Counted from the stretch's first letter, positions 11,251 through 23,857 are shown. The stretch is DNA of 64,000 nt from Aspidiotus rigidus (GCA_035079385.1 JAVHKY010000003.1:9093501-9157500), one strand, 5' to 3'. The notes: generated by a model not told the origin, from the letters alone. Translations and numbers: made by a program.

Positions 11251-12230
11251 AACTGAAATTATAAATTGAATATATAAAGATGCATTCTTTAGATAAAAAA
11301 GTAGTTGATTTGATTCACACAAAATTTAACTTCATGGAAAATATTGATATGAAAATGAAATAGGTATTTGTATAATATAAGAAAATATAAAGAACATGAT
11401 GAATTAAAACTTGGAATTAAAATGATTGATAATAAAACATATAGCTACAGATTGTCTCCTTATAGATGTTACAGAAGAATCTAATTTTGATGAAATTTTG
11501 TTAAACATAAAGAAGGAATGATAATTCCAAAATTAAATAATTATGATGATTATAAAAAGTTATATAAAAGTTTCACTTTTGTTAAACCAATATCAGCATC
11601 AGAAGTTTATAAAATAGTTGAAGATTTTAATAGAAATTTGAAAGATTAAAAATTTTTATACATTCTAATAGAAATTTAAGGAGTTATGAATTTTTATACA
11701 TTCCAGAAGAAATTCAAGGAGTCAAGAATTTTTATACATTTTCTAAAAGAAATTATTACACGTGAATTAGATTATATTAAAAAAGGTTAATAAATATATT
11801 AAAAGTTATAAAAAAATAAAAAATAATTTGATAATATGTAAATAAGATGAAAGGTTATTATGATATAGGTTTTGATAAATATCATCACTTAAAAATAAAA
11901 TATTTATTGGACAGAAGTTAGTTACACTTCTTTCAATTTAATAAATATTACTTATTGATTCGTCCACATATTGTACAACAATGAAATGTTCCAAATTTAC
12001 TCCTAGAATGTTGAGTTCTTGCTTTACATTTGTCACAAATAAATTTGAGTTTCTCATCATGTTCCATACAATCTACAAATCTAATAAGAGTGGTTTCACA
12101 TTGAGGACATGTACTCGTTTCTTTTTTTAAATAAGGTCTAACCTTCCCGATAAAGAAGAAACCCACAGTTTCCCCATCAAAATGTGGCAATCTGGGGAAA
12201 CTAAGGGTCAATTTGAGGTAACTCTTTCTG
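11251..12230. other. AT-rich relic with coding remnants
   Basis: The plus strand shows broken, Lys/Asp/Asn-rich frames with stops and frameshifts between pieces (for example around 11281-11363 and 11500-11650). The minus strand carries an 87-codon frame (11948-12211) with four CxxC pairs in a zinc-ribbon-like pattern (CPQC, CDKC, CTIC and a CC). The region directly follows the repeat family shared with the 44-52 kb modules, so it may be another decayed member of that mobile or viral-like unit. I recognise no specific family. Confidence 0.35.
11948..12211 (-). CDS. Small zinc-ribbon-like protein, hypothetical
   Basis: An 87-codon frame ending in NK-stop. It contains TCPQCETTL, then FICDKCKAR, then FHCCTICGRIN, giving Cys pairs spaced like a zinc ribbon. 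This regular spacing is unlikely by chance in AT-rich DNA. No introns or promoter can be seen. The first ATG lies in a repeated TTTCCCCATCAAAATGTGG segment that recurs diverged at about 12739, so the N-terminus is doubtful. Function unknown. Confidence 0.35.
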   Translation of the reverse strand: MTLSFPRLPHFDGETVGFFFIGKVRPYLKKETSTCPQCETTLIRFVDCMEHDEKLKFICDKCKARTQHSRSKFGTFHCCTICGRINK

Positions 12231-14005
12231 ATTGGTCAAAATTCTTATAGTCTGTCTAAGCTTCTTGAGTTGCTGAAAGTTTCCCCATATCAACCCAGAA
12301 ATGCAGCTCTTTGATTGGTTGAGAAATTAATAGTCTCTTATTGCTCACAATTGACTATCAGTTGGTTCAAGTCGCCTCTCTGTCAGGGGGAAACAGAAGG
12401 TCAACTAGAGGAAACACTTAGCCAGAATCTTTTGATGATTTCCAGCTGATTTAATTGCTAAAAGTTTCCTCATGTTACCCCACAATAGCCGCTTTTTGAT
12501 TGGTGAAAAATTTTTAGCTCTCGTTGTTCTCAGTTGCTTCATAGTCACCCCAAGTTTCCTCCGAACGATTCTATTTGTTATGCAACTGTTGTACAAGTAT
12601 GCTGTAAAGTTAGGCTTGCGTCAATTTTGTAGGCTGAATTTTGTAACAATGATTTAATGTTGCATATCCATTGAAGTTGAAGGCAGTTAGATAATTTGGA
12701 TCCCTATTGTATAAATTTTAACAAAAACCCTTAGTGTCCCCATCAAAATATGACATCATGGTGAAATTGAGGGTTAATTTGGGACCACCTGCGTTTGGCT
12801 GACATTCTTTTGATTTCCCAGGGTGAATTTTATAACGATGAATCTGTTACATTGAATATCCGTTGAAGATTCGCTACATTAGGTCCTAATGATAATAAAG
12901 AGCAACTACAACAAACGTCGACTGCACTAGTTTCCGTACATTTAGAGCAGTATAAAATCTACCCTAGCAAACAGCGCGACCAGCATTGTCCCTTGGCCTG
13001 GGTGTTTGCGCACGTCTCTTTCCACTTTCCAATATGAGGTTTTTCTGCACGCGTTAAACTCTTTTGCTGTAGAGTGACACAACAACCAGTGCAAATGTTG
13101 AAACTAGTCAGCTCGTTTGACTCTAAACATGTAATTGTGTTTGTTGTAAAACCTTTCCTTCCCCTTCTACAAGGTTAACTGAGGATATAAAATGTTGCAA
13201 CAGTGCTCTCCACCCACGAGTGTCACTACGTGTATTTTTGACTTTTGATATTTCCTCACATACTCGTTCCTGTACCGTTTCCATACTGTCCGACGGGATT
13301 TCTACCTACGCTAAAATATAGACGTTTACAAATTAAATATTATTTGTAATTATGCGTCGTCAAACTTGAAAGGTAATACCAAGTTGACTTTTGGTAGCCT
13401 CTAAATATGACTATGAGAAAATGTTGATTCAGGGGTGCCGTGATTCCTCTGGTCCAATGAAGAAACCCCCCTAAAACTTTAATTTCTTATACCTAGCTAA
13501 AAAAAAAAAAAAAAAAAAAAAAATGAAAAATGAAAAACAGAAAATTATGCAGGCCTCCTCTAAAACAAATACAAAGAATCATCTTCATGAAAATGGCCTC
13601 TCGGTACCTCTGTGATGAATTGTGGATTCTACATCAAATGTAGCGTTCACCATTTTGCCATAAAGGCCATAAAGAAGACCAAATTTCGATGGTTAAAACA
13701 ATGACGTGTCGGCTTTGCGTAGCAGACCCTGAAAAAATAAGTGCTTTCTAATTAGTAATTACTTATTTTGTGGACCTATCGCTCAAAATTAATATGTAGT
13801 CAATGACGCAACTCATTATAGCAACAAATGCTACAAAATGCCAGTTCATTTAGAAGTGAATTTGTGAGGCATTATGACTGGAGGCAGCGTTAGTGTTGAT
13901 ATGATCAAATAGGAATAAAAATGGCAGTACATTGATAAGCGCATGTTTTACTTATGCAAGCTCCATCTTTGTTAATATTGAAAATAAAGTACTAGTTATA
14001 ATATA
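12231..14005. repeat. Diverged local repeats, no gene
   Basis: Segments with TTTCCCC, TGATTGGT and AGGGTCAATTTG words recur at about 12160, 12280, 12390, 12470 and 12740, indicating an old tandem or transposon-derived repeat. A poly-A run lies at 13500-13523. No coding exon is supported. Confidence 0.45.
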
Positions 14006-14009
14006 TATA

Positions 14010-17000
14010 TGTTAGGCGCAGAAAGCGAAAACGGCCATTGAGCGAAAAAAGTTGCCACGACGCGTTGTGCCTACTGTTAATGGACAGATCGCGTTCTGGT
14101 CAATTTTGAGCAACCAGAACGCGTTGTGGAAGTAATGAGACCTCGAGTACGCACAAATCGCGTTGTGGCACAAAATAAGAGTATAGACACTAACTTCAAC
14201 GCGTTCTGGTATGAATAAGTGCCAGAACACATAGGCGCCTGTATGCGATTAATTTTTTCCTGTTACAATGTGTAAGAGTATTAACAGAAGGGTGGTGAGA
14301 CAATACATCGATGGTCTCATGCACACTTTGCGTAAGTAACAAAAACCTGATTTTACAGGAGAGCGTTTTAAAGTTTTTTGTTAGTTTCACATAAGTTTCA
14401 CGCTTCCTGTGGCCCTCACGTAGCTCCAATTTTCAATTTTAGGATTATAATTCAAAGCGTCAACATTCAGGAACCCGTGAGACGTAAAGCGAATTTTTTT
14501 CACAATTTACTAGGTCATAAATCCATCATTTCTTGGATCGTGTAGGCACTTATCACCTTTGGCTTGCGGAATTTATTTGAAACTAATGCACTTAGTACCT
14601 TTGGCTTGTGAAAATATTTGAAACGAATGCACTTAATACCAGTGTGCATACAGTTGAAACTATATTCAACCCTTGCTTTTTTGTCTCCTTTACCTTTTTT
14701 TTTTCTCCAATTTTTTGTTATCTATCTCTTTTTGGGGTATGAATAGAACCCTAGCCTACAGCCGATTGTAACAATGCGTGGAAATCATTCTAATAAACTG
14801 TCTGGCCTCTTTAGAAAGAATAAAAAAGAAAAAAAAAAAAACAGAAAAAAAAGAAGGGACAATCTTCATAGATTTGCTCTTACGTTCCAAAAATACGGCA
14901 TCTCGAAAGAAGACACAGAAGACACGCTAAACGGATAAGTTTTACCTCGAAGATGGTGTGTACCTATTTCAAATGAAGTAGTATGATATTTAAGTGATTG
15001 TGATATCCTAGGAAGAGCGAAAAGAGAGAAAGGAGTACGACGGCAACCGATGAACGAGGATGAGAAAGAGAGTCTAATCACAACAGACCACACTTTTTAT
15101 AATGATCATAGTACATCCAAAGCAAAGATGGAACTGTAATACTCGTTTTCTATAAAACTTGTTAGATAGGGCCAAGTCTTCTATTACGCTTGTAATTTTA
15201 AAACGAGAGAAAATAATACAATCACCTGATACGTTAGAAATATTCCCTACTGTCAACTTTCTAAGATGGAAAGAAATGACGTCATCTTCATTGATTTTTT
15301 GGAAGCTGAGAAGATAAAGCTTCATCTCATACTACATAGCAACAAGTAGATGAGTCATTCTTAGGAGAAGGTGGGTTTAGGTTCGAAATTATAAGTCCCT
15401 ATCTGATTGTTTAAAGTCTGTGATTATTCCAACTTGAAATCGCTCCTTCTAAATGTCTTAAATGATAGCAGGATGAGTTTTACACCGGCGGCGATACAAA
15501 AATTACCGACTGCGTCGATACTAATATGATGTACTGTTGTTTGCGATCAGAGTTGAAATAATATTTAAGGTATCAAATAAAGGTAAACTACACATGTCCT
15601 ACCTGCTATTATATTCTCTTCCTAGATTTCAAAGACTGACTCTCGTTTCTATTATTTTTTATGTGTACAAGGTCATGGACCTTTCAATCGATTCGAGTCT
15701 AGCGATGAAACTAGGCTGGCTACTGTTACCTTCATAAGTTAAAGAAAAAATTGTCCATCATCGGTCCGGAAGATTTGTACCAGCAGATTTGCACTACCAG
15801 TACAACATTACAGGATTTCAGTGTTCAGATGATAAAATAGCATAGTCCTACGAGGTATAAAAGGGAAAAAAAAACAAGAGAAAAGGTTGAAAAAAAAAAA
15901 ACCCTCGCAGTAGGTATTCTGCAGAGCACCTTCTTTACACGCGCCAGGTATGAATGATTTTTTCTGTGGCCATATAGATTCCCGTGCCGATAGTCGTAAG
16001 TGCGCTTAGCACCACTGTGCACGAGAAACTTATTGAAAGTTATTGAAACTGTACTTATAACAAATGCGCACTAGCTCTCCCACGGGGGCAGGATTGAAAA
16101 ATTAAAAATTTTTTCGAGGCAATCCGATAAATTACATTCTTTAGGACCTATTTCTGCTCTTAACTCATTTTCGAAAAAATGTCACTTACGCAAAGTGTGC
16201 AGGAAGCCATCGACATGTAATGTACGATGAACTCGCAGTGAAATAGTTGCGAGTCAGTTCGTCCTGTAAGCAATGCATTCATGTGAAGTGTGGCGAGTAT
16301 GTAGAGGAGGTACTCCTTTGTACTCTTTGCAAATGGAAGAATGACATTAACAGTCAGCGTGAAGGCGCTAAGGTAAGACTGCAGGTTCAAGCCGAAAGAA
16401 TGCTGACGTTATCAAATGCGAAACTTCCACCTATTACGGTTGGTCAGAATGTTATGGTCGAAGTTCCTGATGTTGACCGCGGTCGCCTTGCGCCTAGAAG
16501 TGTTCTGACTGTTGTTCTTGATGTTGATTCTTCCGGCATGTATCGCTTAGGTTCGAAGGAAGGCATTATTGACCGCTTATACGCTCGAAATGAAATTACT
16601 GCTGCCCACAGCGATTTCATCACTCCCGCTGATATTCCCAGTACGTCGATATCTCTTCGGTCAGCATCCGTTCGATCATCCGGCAGCCAACAAGGTTTTG
16701 TACACTGCGCTTGTCAACGATATTGCATGGACAAGAAGTGCAAATGCAGAAGAACTGGTGTCTTATGTAATTCGAAGTGTCATAATAATTCCGCGTGTAA
16801 AAATAAGTAGCTTCGTTTTCATTGTTTTTTTCTGTAACGACGGGCGTCCTAGAATCCCATAATTTGTAAAAATAAGTTACTCTTTAGAGTATTAGTTTTC
16901 ATTGTTTTAATTTTCTGACTGCATTGAAACGATTATTCAGTTTCCACAACGCATTCTGGCATACTCTATTTCCACAACCCGTTCCGGCTGTTCATTTTCC

Positions 17001-17161
17001 TACCACAACGCATTGTGTCTTCTTTTACGCAAGAGAACGTGTTCTGGCTCGTTTTCCTTAAACATTATACGTTGTGGACGGTTTTACTTCTATCAGAGGA
17101 ACGAAACGCGTCGTGGCTGTACTATTTGCTCAATGGCCGTTTTCGCTTTCTGCGCCTAACA
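14010..17161. mobile_element. Ginger-like DNA transposon, 3.15 kb
   Basis: Terminal inverted repeats of about 35 bp: the left begins TGTTAGGCGCAGAAAGCG and the right ends CGCTTTCTGCGCCTAACA. The element is flanked by TATA on both sides (14006-14009 and 17162-17165), a plausible 4-bp target duplication. Inside both ends are five or six degenerate copies of an AACGCGTTNTGG word, which look like subterminal transposase-binding repeats. The only coding sequence left is the C-terminal part of a KRBA2-like integrase-derived protein (16247-16810). TGT...ACA ends, a 4-bp duplication and KRBA2-type coding sequence all fit the Ginger group. The integrase core is missing, so the copy is non-autonomous. 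Confidence 0.8.
16247..16810 (+). pseudogene. C-terminal part of KRBA2/Ginger-like transposase
   Basis: The frame reads a Cys pair (LLCTLCKW), then AERMLTLSNAKLPPITVGQN, VEVPDVDRGR, YRLGSKEGIID-LYARNE, and a Cys-rich tail (CACQRYCMDKKCKCRRTG, CNSKCHNNSACKNK). This order matches the region after the integrase core in KRBA2-like/Ginger proteins, including the terminal CXC-like cluster. The DDE integrase itself is absent upstream. The sequence 16182-16225 is instead an inverted copy of 14288-14335, indicating an internal rearrangement. The first in-frame start is arbitrary. Confidence 0.75.
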
Positions 17162-17385
17162 TATACATATATATATTTTTTCCGGTTCATATAAATTTGT
17201 ATTTTAACCCCCGTGAGTGTTGCTGTCATTGGTGTAAAGCAGGGAAATAATTTTGTTTGGCCATAAGGCGTAATTTTAATAAAATCAATTTTAATACTCG
17301 AAAATAATTATTTTTTGCAAAAAATGAAAACAACAAAAGTCGTAACACTGAGTCTGTTTCCAAATTATTCGAGTAACTGTTTTGA

Positions 17386-17882
17386 AATTGCCCTAGTGAT
17401 GGACGGTTATCGGTTATTAACCGATTAATCGGTCTATTCTTGGGTAAAATCAACCGAAAAACCAGTTTATTTGTGATTAACTGTTGATCTGAAACCGGGT
17501 TAATAAGAGCGCATAAACCAATTAACCGCCAAAATTTAAAATTTTTCAACAATTTTGAATTTCAATTGATAATTTGACGAATTTGAAGCGCCAGGTGGAG
17601 GAAATAGGAATTATCAACTGAGATATTTCTCAATCATTAACACATAAGAGATAATGCTTCTCTTTTTTTTCAATTTTTGCGATTTTGAGAGCAAAAAAGT
17701 GAAAGACCTTGGCGCTCCTAGCGGAATTTTTTGAGAACTAACAGCAATCTGAATTATTGCCAGTTGACCGGTTAACCGGTTTATTTGGAGGTTTCAACCG
17801 ATTAACCGGTTACAATGGTCTCTGATAAACCGTTTAACCGTTATATTGAAATAACCGATAACCGCCCATCACTAAATTGCCC
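17386..17882. mobile_element. hAT-type MITE with 8-bp target duplication
   Basis: The element 17394-17874 begins TAGTGATGGACGGTTATCGG and ends with the inverted form CCGATAACCGCCCATCACTA. It is flanked by AATTGCCC on both sides (17386-17393 and 17875-17882), a perfect 8-bp target-site duplication typical of hAT elements. The interior is AT-rich with repeated AACCGATTAACCGGT words and no transposase. A poly-C run begins inside the right duplication and continues to about 17898. Confidence 0.9.
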
Positions 17883-18236
17883 CCCCCCCCCCCCCCCCGT
17901 AGAACAAGCTTCAACAGTTTGCAGATGTTGTACCTAGGTAAATGTAGAGAGCGCCTCCTTTGTGTTAAGATCCGAATAAAAACGCGTTCCTTTAGTGCTT
18001 GTTGTACGTGCCGTATGTACAACATGAGAACGCGTTTTATTCTCTAAAATTAAGTTGTGCACATGTCTGTATTTTGAACGTGATAATTGATGAACATCGT
18101 GTTATGGGGTATGGCAGCACGTTATATTAGGGCTCTATGATATTACCTAGCGATACGTGAGCAAACTGGGTCTGTACGCGGTGTGTCAAAACAGCTAAAT
18201 ATTTATTCTGCGCTAAATTTCCAATAGACCGATTCC

Positions 18237-18710
18237 CCATAACGTCAGATGTTGAATGAAAGACGACGATTTCGCTTAATACAGACCTGTGCGTGCTGCA
18301 TGCTTGCCTCGGATGAAAATGTACTAAATAAACTTTTTGCGTGTTAATTCCCGTAAGGATCGCCTATCGTCGCGAATATTTCAAAAATAAACGATACTTT
18401 GAAGACCGAATACCTTGATATACAAAGTTAAGTGTTCATATTTTATAAAACAAGACCACTCACCTCCGAAATACTTTTTATTTCTGAAATATTTGGGTTT
18501 TTGTGAACGTTACGCATTTTTCATTTTATTATTAATTTACAATCTACTATAGCAGCCTGCCTTCAGGGCTATGAGCTCTGTTGTCAGTCTATTTACATTT
18601 TGAACTGAGATAACTGGCTGCAAATGCAACTTTTGCGGAGCATCCGACCAGTATTATTTGCAACTCATTTGTGCGTATTTGATTCACCTACGTCACCAGG
18701 GAATCGGTCT
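18237..18710. mobile_element. TA-flanked MITE-like element
   Basis: Inverted ends GACCGATTCCC (from 18237) and GGGAATCGGTC (to 18710) are flanked by TA on both sides, with weaker inverted similarity inward (ACGTCA/TGACGTAGG). About 474 bp, non-coding. The same end sequence recurs at about 62750-62772. It fits a Tc1/mariner-like non-autonomous element. Confidence 0.6.
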
Positions 18711-19819
18711 ATAGATTTGTGGCATTCGCTGAATATTGAATTATAAAAATTAGAATAAAAATTTTGTTGTCTTTATGCTGCGCTGTGTATCGGCAGGGAA
18801 ACGTAATTTTCCTCGCTTTTGAAAATTGTATATTGTTTTTCTCTGTCCCTTGTAGCTTTATATACTATTTTGCTTTTTCATCCAGAGAATAAAATAAAGT
18901 AAATAAAAATAAACTGAAGATTTCAACAATTTTCAAAAGTCCCATTTTTGTCGAGTTTTCAGAGATGGCCGCACAGCAAATTATGTAGAGAGCGCACCTT
19001 CTACCGCGCCTTGCAAATTGAGTTAATTTCACGTGACAGTTGTTTAATATATGTAATTACACGGGCAGAATATATGAATGCTTAAGGCGACTATTGATGT
19101 ACAAATGCCACTTGGAGCATTATATGTGTACATTACTTTCAAAGGAACTTCTTTAGGCGCTCTGGTAAAATTGGGTTAAAAGGAAAGCAACATCAATAGA
19201 ATCCTTATATCCTCTGTACTATTCTCTCCCTAGAACTTGGCATACATCATTTTAATTTAGCAGCAAACTGATTGCAAAACTTATAAAATTGAAAGATTGA
19301 AGGGACAGAGCACGCAAGATAGATATGTTGCGTCTTTATTTATCTACAAAAATAATATAAACGGTTTCTAGGTTCAAGAAATACCTAGAGAAATCCGCAC
19401 GCGTAAAATTTATATAGGTATTTGAATTTTAGAGAGTTTACTTCAACAGCATTCTGTTTGGACTATTTCAATTCAGAATTACTGAAATATTTCTCACATC
19501 AATTTCCTCCACCGCCTCAGATTCAAATAATTTAGAGCTTTTGATGACCAAAATAACTTTTAACCGGCAGCCGGCATTTCTGGCAACGGTACATTACTCA
19601 ACTCAAACGGGTATAAGGGGTTGCCTGTTGTCAAGTTCTGAGTCTAGCTCTTTCACAATTTATTTTACAGCAAATAGTTTACAATTTATTACTCAGTTTA
19701 CCCAATATTTTATTTTGATTGGATCCAGTTGTACAAAGAAGAAAAAAACCTGTAAAATGATACCCATATTGATGTTTCTACACTTCAGCCCTTAGCTGCA
19801 CTTAATTCAACTTAGGAAT

Positions 19820-19922
19820 TGCCCGCGCCAATAAACGCTTGTATTGCAAAAGGAAAGGAAAGTCGTATGTATTCAATATATCTTCCTTTTTGTCTTGCAA
19901 CACAAGCGTCCATTGGCGTGAA
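19820..19922. repeat. Imperfect hairpin
   Basis: Arms of about 40 bp: GCGCCAATAAACGCTTGTATT...AAGGAAAGG, mirrored by TTCCTTTTTGTCTTGCAACA then CAAGCGTCCATTGGCG. The loop of about 25 nt is AT-rich. It could be a tiny MITE or an RNA hairpin. The mismatches are scattered, as in an aged element. Confidence 0.6.
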
Positions 19923-22139
19923 CAGTTGACCTATAAGTTGAATCGAGTGCAGTCATAGCGACAGGTTAGCTTTTAGCCGATAGCCAAAGTCTTTGGCTTT
20001 TAGCTAACGTGATTGTGAAAGCAGTCCTGCACGGGAGTGGGAGTACCAAAACGTCTAATTTGAGTTGTGACGCGTCACTCACCCTTTTTTTCAAACGGAC
20101 TGTAACTTGCGTAGTGACTGAGAGTATTGGCGGCGAACAGAATAGGCAACATAACCACCTTCAAATTATATTGGAATGTACATCAAACCTCCTTATATCT
20201 GATCTGTTTTTATGATTATATAGGAAGAGGTGGAAGGGAGTATATCAGACGACCGAAAGACTTTGACCTATGAGCTATATGGATGATAATTGTTGTTCCA
20301 AGAAAAGTGGAGCTATTCAAGTAGATAGAGATATCTGGAAAAATATACGGAATCTCTGTGGGCTCTGACTTAACCTTAGAACAATAACCTTTCTGAGGAC
20401 TTGAAAAAATTTTGGTCGGTCACAACTGATTGCTCATTTATTTGCCTGTTTCTAATCATAATGGTACTTCCTGTACATTGATCTTGAGACAGTACTAAAA
20501 ATCTATTCCCTTGCCATAAAACGTCAATGTATCAGGGTTCAGGGATGTGACCCACTATTTACTTAGGCCAAAATTTTGACGGTTTCTTGTTATGCCATTG
20601 GCCAGTTGAGCGGGGTTTCCAGTCATGAGTCAATCCTAAGCCAGTTTTTTGATTACTTATTTATTTTTGGCTCAACTTAAATCAATGCAGCTAATTTCAA
20701 AAATCAAAGAAAAATGATCATATTAGCGCATTTTATTTGCGTTCACAGAGAGGCTAATGAAGATAAAAATGAAAATGTATATCAAGGTATTTACAATGGT
20801 ATAAGGTATTCCATATTGCATAGTTATCCTCCTGCGTGTTATTAATCTGGTGATGTATCCAACGTTGATAGATCTTATGGCAAACTCTCTGGAATGAAAA
20901 TGAGTATGCAACCTAGCAACACTCTTTAAGACAAATTAAACACATAGGGATAGGAGAATATGTGTAAGACTGTACTGTGGTACAGCTCACGCAATACAAC
21001 AATACTTCTGAGATTGCAGTGATAAACACTGAATCAACAAAAAGTTCACAGTTCCAATTGTGTGCTAATGACATGTCGTAGCTCGGAAGATGATAACATC
21101 AACCGTCCTACTAACTAATATAACTACGCCTGCCAAATCTCTCTGCGAGTAGCGCAGTTACCAAGATTGCGGCGTGCCGGAATCTTATATAATTATGTAT
21201 GCAATGTCAAATACTGGTGTTACTGTATTACAAAGCGAGAACGATGAGATCGAAATTCGTCATTTTAACTGCTGTTCGAATACTAAATGGCGAACACAGT
21301 ACCGCAGACGAGGTGGAGTAACCAAGGCGGTCGAATAGCGAGAGCGGTTGGAACGAGAGAAAGGATGTTCTTGTCTAGCGTAGTGTCACCTGTAGGGTGC
21401 GCTGAAGCTCACAACTGGAAAAGCCAGAAAGCCTTTCAACTGATAATTTTTGCTTGGTTTTACCTTTTACCTTATTATTGGACTTTCAAAATAATGGATA
21501 ATTTTTAGGGCAGTGTATGTGCCCGTTTTGTTTCCCTCCCTTCTGCCTGCTTGCCCGGTGCCTGCAACCCGTTATACAGGCATCAACGGTGTCCAAACGG
21601 TGAACTTCGATGATTCTGCAAATATTGGGTTTCACAGTCAACACATATTTATTGTCGTTTCTTCTCATTTCTTCTTGCTAGTGCTCATATTACCTCTGAT
21701 CAGTTGAGTTTTTAATGCGCTAGAAGAACCGGTAGTTTTGGTAGTTTTTTCGAAAAACAACCGGTACTACCGGAGGTGCCCATCACTAATACCAGAAACT
21801 CTCGTCAATTTTGTGGTCACTTGAGCAACTAGCGACGCAACAGGAATGGAACAAATGTGGGGCGTGACTGTGAATTCCGTGTATATTGCTTGCGTGCTTT
21901 ATCAACAATCCAAACAATCCGACCACATCCGGACATCCCACAACGCTATGTATACTACTGCGTCTGCTGCGTCCACAGGCTGCGTTGTGTGACCAAAAGC
22001 GCTCAATGTATTTAGATAGGAGTTTCCAGTATTATTGTTTATAGTATTTGCTAGAAGTATTCTCAAGAATACCTCTTGTACCTAAGAGTTTTGTGTTATT
22101 TGTACTGCTGTAATATTGTAAATGGTTTTTTAAACAAGG

Positions 22140-22480
22140 ATTTCAATTTTTCCACTTGTTGTGTATAATTTTTATTTATTTTACAATAATAAACAAAATT
22201 TTTAATTTTGAGGTGAGTAATGTATGGGATTTAATTATATACAAGTGGAAAAATTGAAAATTACCTAGGTATAAATTGCTTGTAATTTGGAAATCCCATA
22301 CGTTACACCACGCAATAATGAGGAGGGTTCTGGCAGAAGGGTGTCTGTCCCATAAGAAATACATTGTGCGGACGCCCTTTTTGCCAGATACGTCCTCATT
22401 ATTAGAAATTGTGTTTATTATTGTAAAATAAATGTGAGTAAAGTATGAGATTTACAAATTTACAAGCAATTTATAGACCT
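22140..22480. repeat. Nested inverted repeats (foldback relic)
   Basis: Three inverted pairs are nested or overlapping: TTTCAATTTTTCCACTTGT with ACAAGTGGAAAAATTGAAA; GTATGGGATTT with AAATCCCATAC; and AATAATGAGGAGGGTTCTGG with CCAGATACGTCCTCATTATT. This arrangement suggests successive foldback insertions. Non-coding. Confidence 0.55.
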
Positions 22481-22708
22481 ACGTTTACTGCAAGACTGAG
22501 TAATAGGGTTGGCGCCCTGCGCTAGTTTCATTATTTTGAACTTCATCCCACGGCCGTATGTTCAATCCATCCGCAAACAATTTTTTTAAGTATCATTATT
22601 ATCCACAGACCGCAACCGCAAACAAGCTAACACTGGTACATGACGTCAGAAGTCAGAACACTGCCCGAGTGCCCGGTTTCCCCCTTGATCCACAATACCG
22701 TGATGTGA

Positions 22709-22837
22709 TATACTCCGTTCACGTTAAGAAAGGATGAAAAGTAGTACCTATAGAACGGAACGCTCCAGGTAATTTCAAGCTACCGTTCCGTTCTCGAGGT
22801 ACTACTTTCTATCGTTTCTCAACGTGAACGGAGTATA
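22709..22837. repeat. Long near-perfect hairpin
   Basis: TATACTCCGTTCACGTTAAG at the left is mirrored by CAACGTGAACGGAGTATA at the right. Pairing continues through GAAAAGTAGTACCT/AGGTACTACTTTC and GAACGGAACG/CGTTCCGTTC. Only about 20 nt form the loop. It is flanked by AT-rich sequence. A foldback MITE is likely; a small-RNA precursor is possible. Confidence 0.75.
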
Positions 22838-23857
22838 ATAATAAAATATGCCGTTACTCCGTACACTCTCCCTTCCCTACGCCAAAAAAACGTTAATGAC
22901 TAGTTGAAGTAGAAGCTGTCTTGCCTAGTGCCTGTGGTCTCGAAGAAAGGAATATAGCAACGTAATAGATTTGTATTGCTGTTTTGCCCGCCTTCTGAAG
23001 TGTCAGTTGTGTCAGTAAAGTTCAAATTGACTGTTGAATTTACGGAACATATTTACAGACAAGTAATATTAGACGAAATAAAAGTTTCAGTGACTGTGAT
23101 TGCAGTGTACGTTTTCAATTAATCCTCATTATTAAATGACAATCGTATGACCTAATGAGAATTAACGCTTTGTGGAAGTTTCTCATTTTACTCCATGGAC
23201 TTGACGTCGTTGTTTTCTGAATAACTATGTTACTAGTTTAAAATTTGACGAATTCTTTGTTATCGTTTTCGAGCTTAATGTTCCATTTCTCATCACTGCA
23301 CGTATTTTCTGACCTCAGAAATTACATCCATTCCATCAATTTTATGGCAAGTAATTTGAATTAGTATTCTGTTTCCAATGAAAAGTACTTAGTGGAAACT
23401 TGTAAAAAACTTATTTCATTACTTTTGGCGATGTGCAACCATAGCTTCGTTAGCAATTCTTTCTTCGTTTGCAATCTTGAGTATCTAGATAACTTACACA
23501 AAATTGGCTGATCTTGGTGTTTGCTAACTGTGATAACGATGTATAGGACATTGATTCCTCTTATCCCGAAATTGTGTACCTTTTCGATATCCCAAATATA
23601 TTTCCTAATGTGAACTTATCATAATCATTTTTATGTCGAAACAATTCCGTACTCATCTGTTTAACAAAGTTTTGTTTGAACGTCTCTTGATAAAAGATAT
23701 TTTCGCGTGCTCCCGAGCCCTAATTTCTAAATCTGCCCAGTTTCCAGGAATTGTTTTTAATCATCTGATGCTTATTTCTGTGTGCAGGCTGTTTTCTGCA
23801 TTCATCGAAACATATGAAGTGCCTAGTTTTGGCAATTTGACGAAAAATTCTGTCAGG

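Larger units (their letters stand above)
18711..23857. other. Intergenic repeat-rich DNA with hairpins
   Basis: No gene is supported apart from the 5' end of the next gene. It contains a hairpin at about 19820-19922 (arms GCGCCAATAAACGCTTGT and ACAAGCGTCCATTGGCG), a hAT-like end fragment at about 21730-21790 (CCGGTACTACCGG, GCCCATCACTA), nested inverted repeats at about 22140-22480, and a long hairpin at 22709-22837. An AG acceptor at about 23788 (TGTGTGCAG) suggests a spliced 5' UTR for the UHRF-type gene. Confidence 0.5.

Noticed and set aside
20009..21707. Frames of 60-73 codons near 20-21.7 kb
   Set aside because: Length expected by chance, no splice partners or family signature.
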